Notes under the pieces: model-generated
The model's input: the letters and a program-made list of their open reading frames with translations, nothing else
Databases searched by the model: none
Told to the model about the DNA's origin: nothing
Shown here: one piece after another, positions 63,789 to 64,000 of the stretch
How the letters are laid out: each line of letters begins with the position of its first letter
Numbering within the stretch: the first letter of the stretch is position 1
Position numbers and translations under genes: made by a program
DNA from: Palsa-870 sp035937155
GTDB taxonomy: Bacteria; Chloroflexota; Dormibacteria; Dormibacterales; Dormibacteraceae
Reading direction: 5' to 3'
DNA length: 64,000 nt
Assembly: GCA_035937155.1 (NCBI GenBank)
Contig: DASYVJ010000018.1
Coordinates: forward strand, 14,068-78,067

Positions 63789-64000
63789 GTGTCTCCCGCC
63801 ATCGAGCTTCGAGGTGTGACGAAGCGGTTCCTGACCCCCTCAAGTGAAGTCTTCACCGCGCTCCGGGACCTCGACATGGCCGTCCAGCCGGGCGAGTTCT
63901 GCGCCGTGGTCGGCCCGACCGGGTGCGGCAAGTCGACCACGCTGGCCCTTATCTCGGGTCTGGAGCCCGCGAGCGAAGGCGAGGTCACGGTCTTCGGCGA
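63789..64000 (+). CDS. ABC transporter ATP-binding protein, NitT/TauT type, partial at right edge
   Basis: First 70 codons of an ABC ATPase: IELRGVTKRFLTPSSEVFTA and Walker A AVVGPTGCGKSTTLALISGL. The form matches SsuB/TauB/NrtD-type importers of sulfonates, nitrate or similar anions. GTG start inferred from alignment with the family; a stop is not reached before the window ends. Divergent from the CitA-like sensor with a 121-bp gap. Confidence 0.88.
   Translation, partial: MSPAIELRGVTKRFLTPSSEVFTALRDLDMAVQPGEFCAVVGPTGCGKSTTLALISGLEPASEGEVTVFG

Noticed and set aside
1..64000. tRNA, rRNA, CRISPR arrays, insertion sequences, prophage
   Set aside because: Nothing convincing was recognised by reading; a tRNAscan/Infernal run would be decisive for small RNAs such as RNase P RNA.

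Overview
This is a high-GC bacterial chromosome segment centred on a replication origin. Gene content points to a Chloroflexota/Candidatus Dormibacterota-like lineage; this is inferred from gene content only, since no rRNA or other phylogenetic marker was compared. The P-protein of glycine cleavage is split (gcvPA/gcvPB), which argues against typical Actinobacteria, and the origin block has the usual order (yidC-yidD-rnpA-rpmH-oriC-dnaA-dnaN-recF-dciA). No rRNA, tRNA, CRISPR array, insertion sequence or prophage was seen; the window reads as core chromosome.

Layout. 1-4.0 kb: glycine cleavage operon (gcvT-gcvH-gcvPA-gcvPB, the last cut by the left edge) behind a sigma-like gene that lacks region 4. 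4.7-8 kb: NfeD protease, slipin and CPBP protease (membrane quality control). 8-11.6 kb: parA-parB, signal peptidase I, M16 peptidase. 11.6-14.3 kb: jag, yidC, yidD, rnpA, rpmH on the minus strand. 14.3-21.7 kb: candidate oriC, then dnaA, dnaN, recF, dciA and a UvrD-type helicase-nuclease. 21.7-30.6 kb: lipid or cell-wall glycosyltransferases, cytochrome c, a lipoprotein, a DUF4388 protein, a phosphatase, a FemAB-like transferase and an atypical response regulator. 30.6-35.4 kb: folK-folP, murE, thiS-tenI/thiE-thiG, Nudix. 35.5-44.5 kb: a phosphate block with low-affinity Pit plus two DUF47 partners, and a high-affinity pst-pho system with two PHO-box arrays of identical geometry. 44.5-50.3 kb: rsmG, fmdB-type protein, lysA, two paralogous Ser/Thr kinases. 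50.3-56 kb: molybdenum-cofactor genes (xdhC, NifS-like desulfurase, moaC, moaB) mixed with larB and small genes. 56-61.4 kb: 5-oxoprolinase subunits, acetyltransferase, a peroxiredoxin with an in-frame UGA, a DinB-like protein, glutathione peroxidase. 61.4-64 kb: CitAB-type two-component system and the start of an ABC transporter.

Two themes stand out. First, the gene at 57676-58170 is best read as a selenocysteine peroxiredoxin: the UGA sits exactly at the peroxidatic position and is followed by a hairpin fitting the bacterial SECIS pattern. Second, about twenty genes have a TANNNT-like -10 element ending only 6-11 nt before the start codon, implying widespread leaderless transcription. Several divergent pairs share overlapping -10 elements, and many operon junctions are 4-nt NTGA overlaps with ATG, GTG or TTG starts. 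These rules were used to choose starts throughout.
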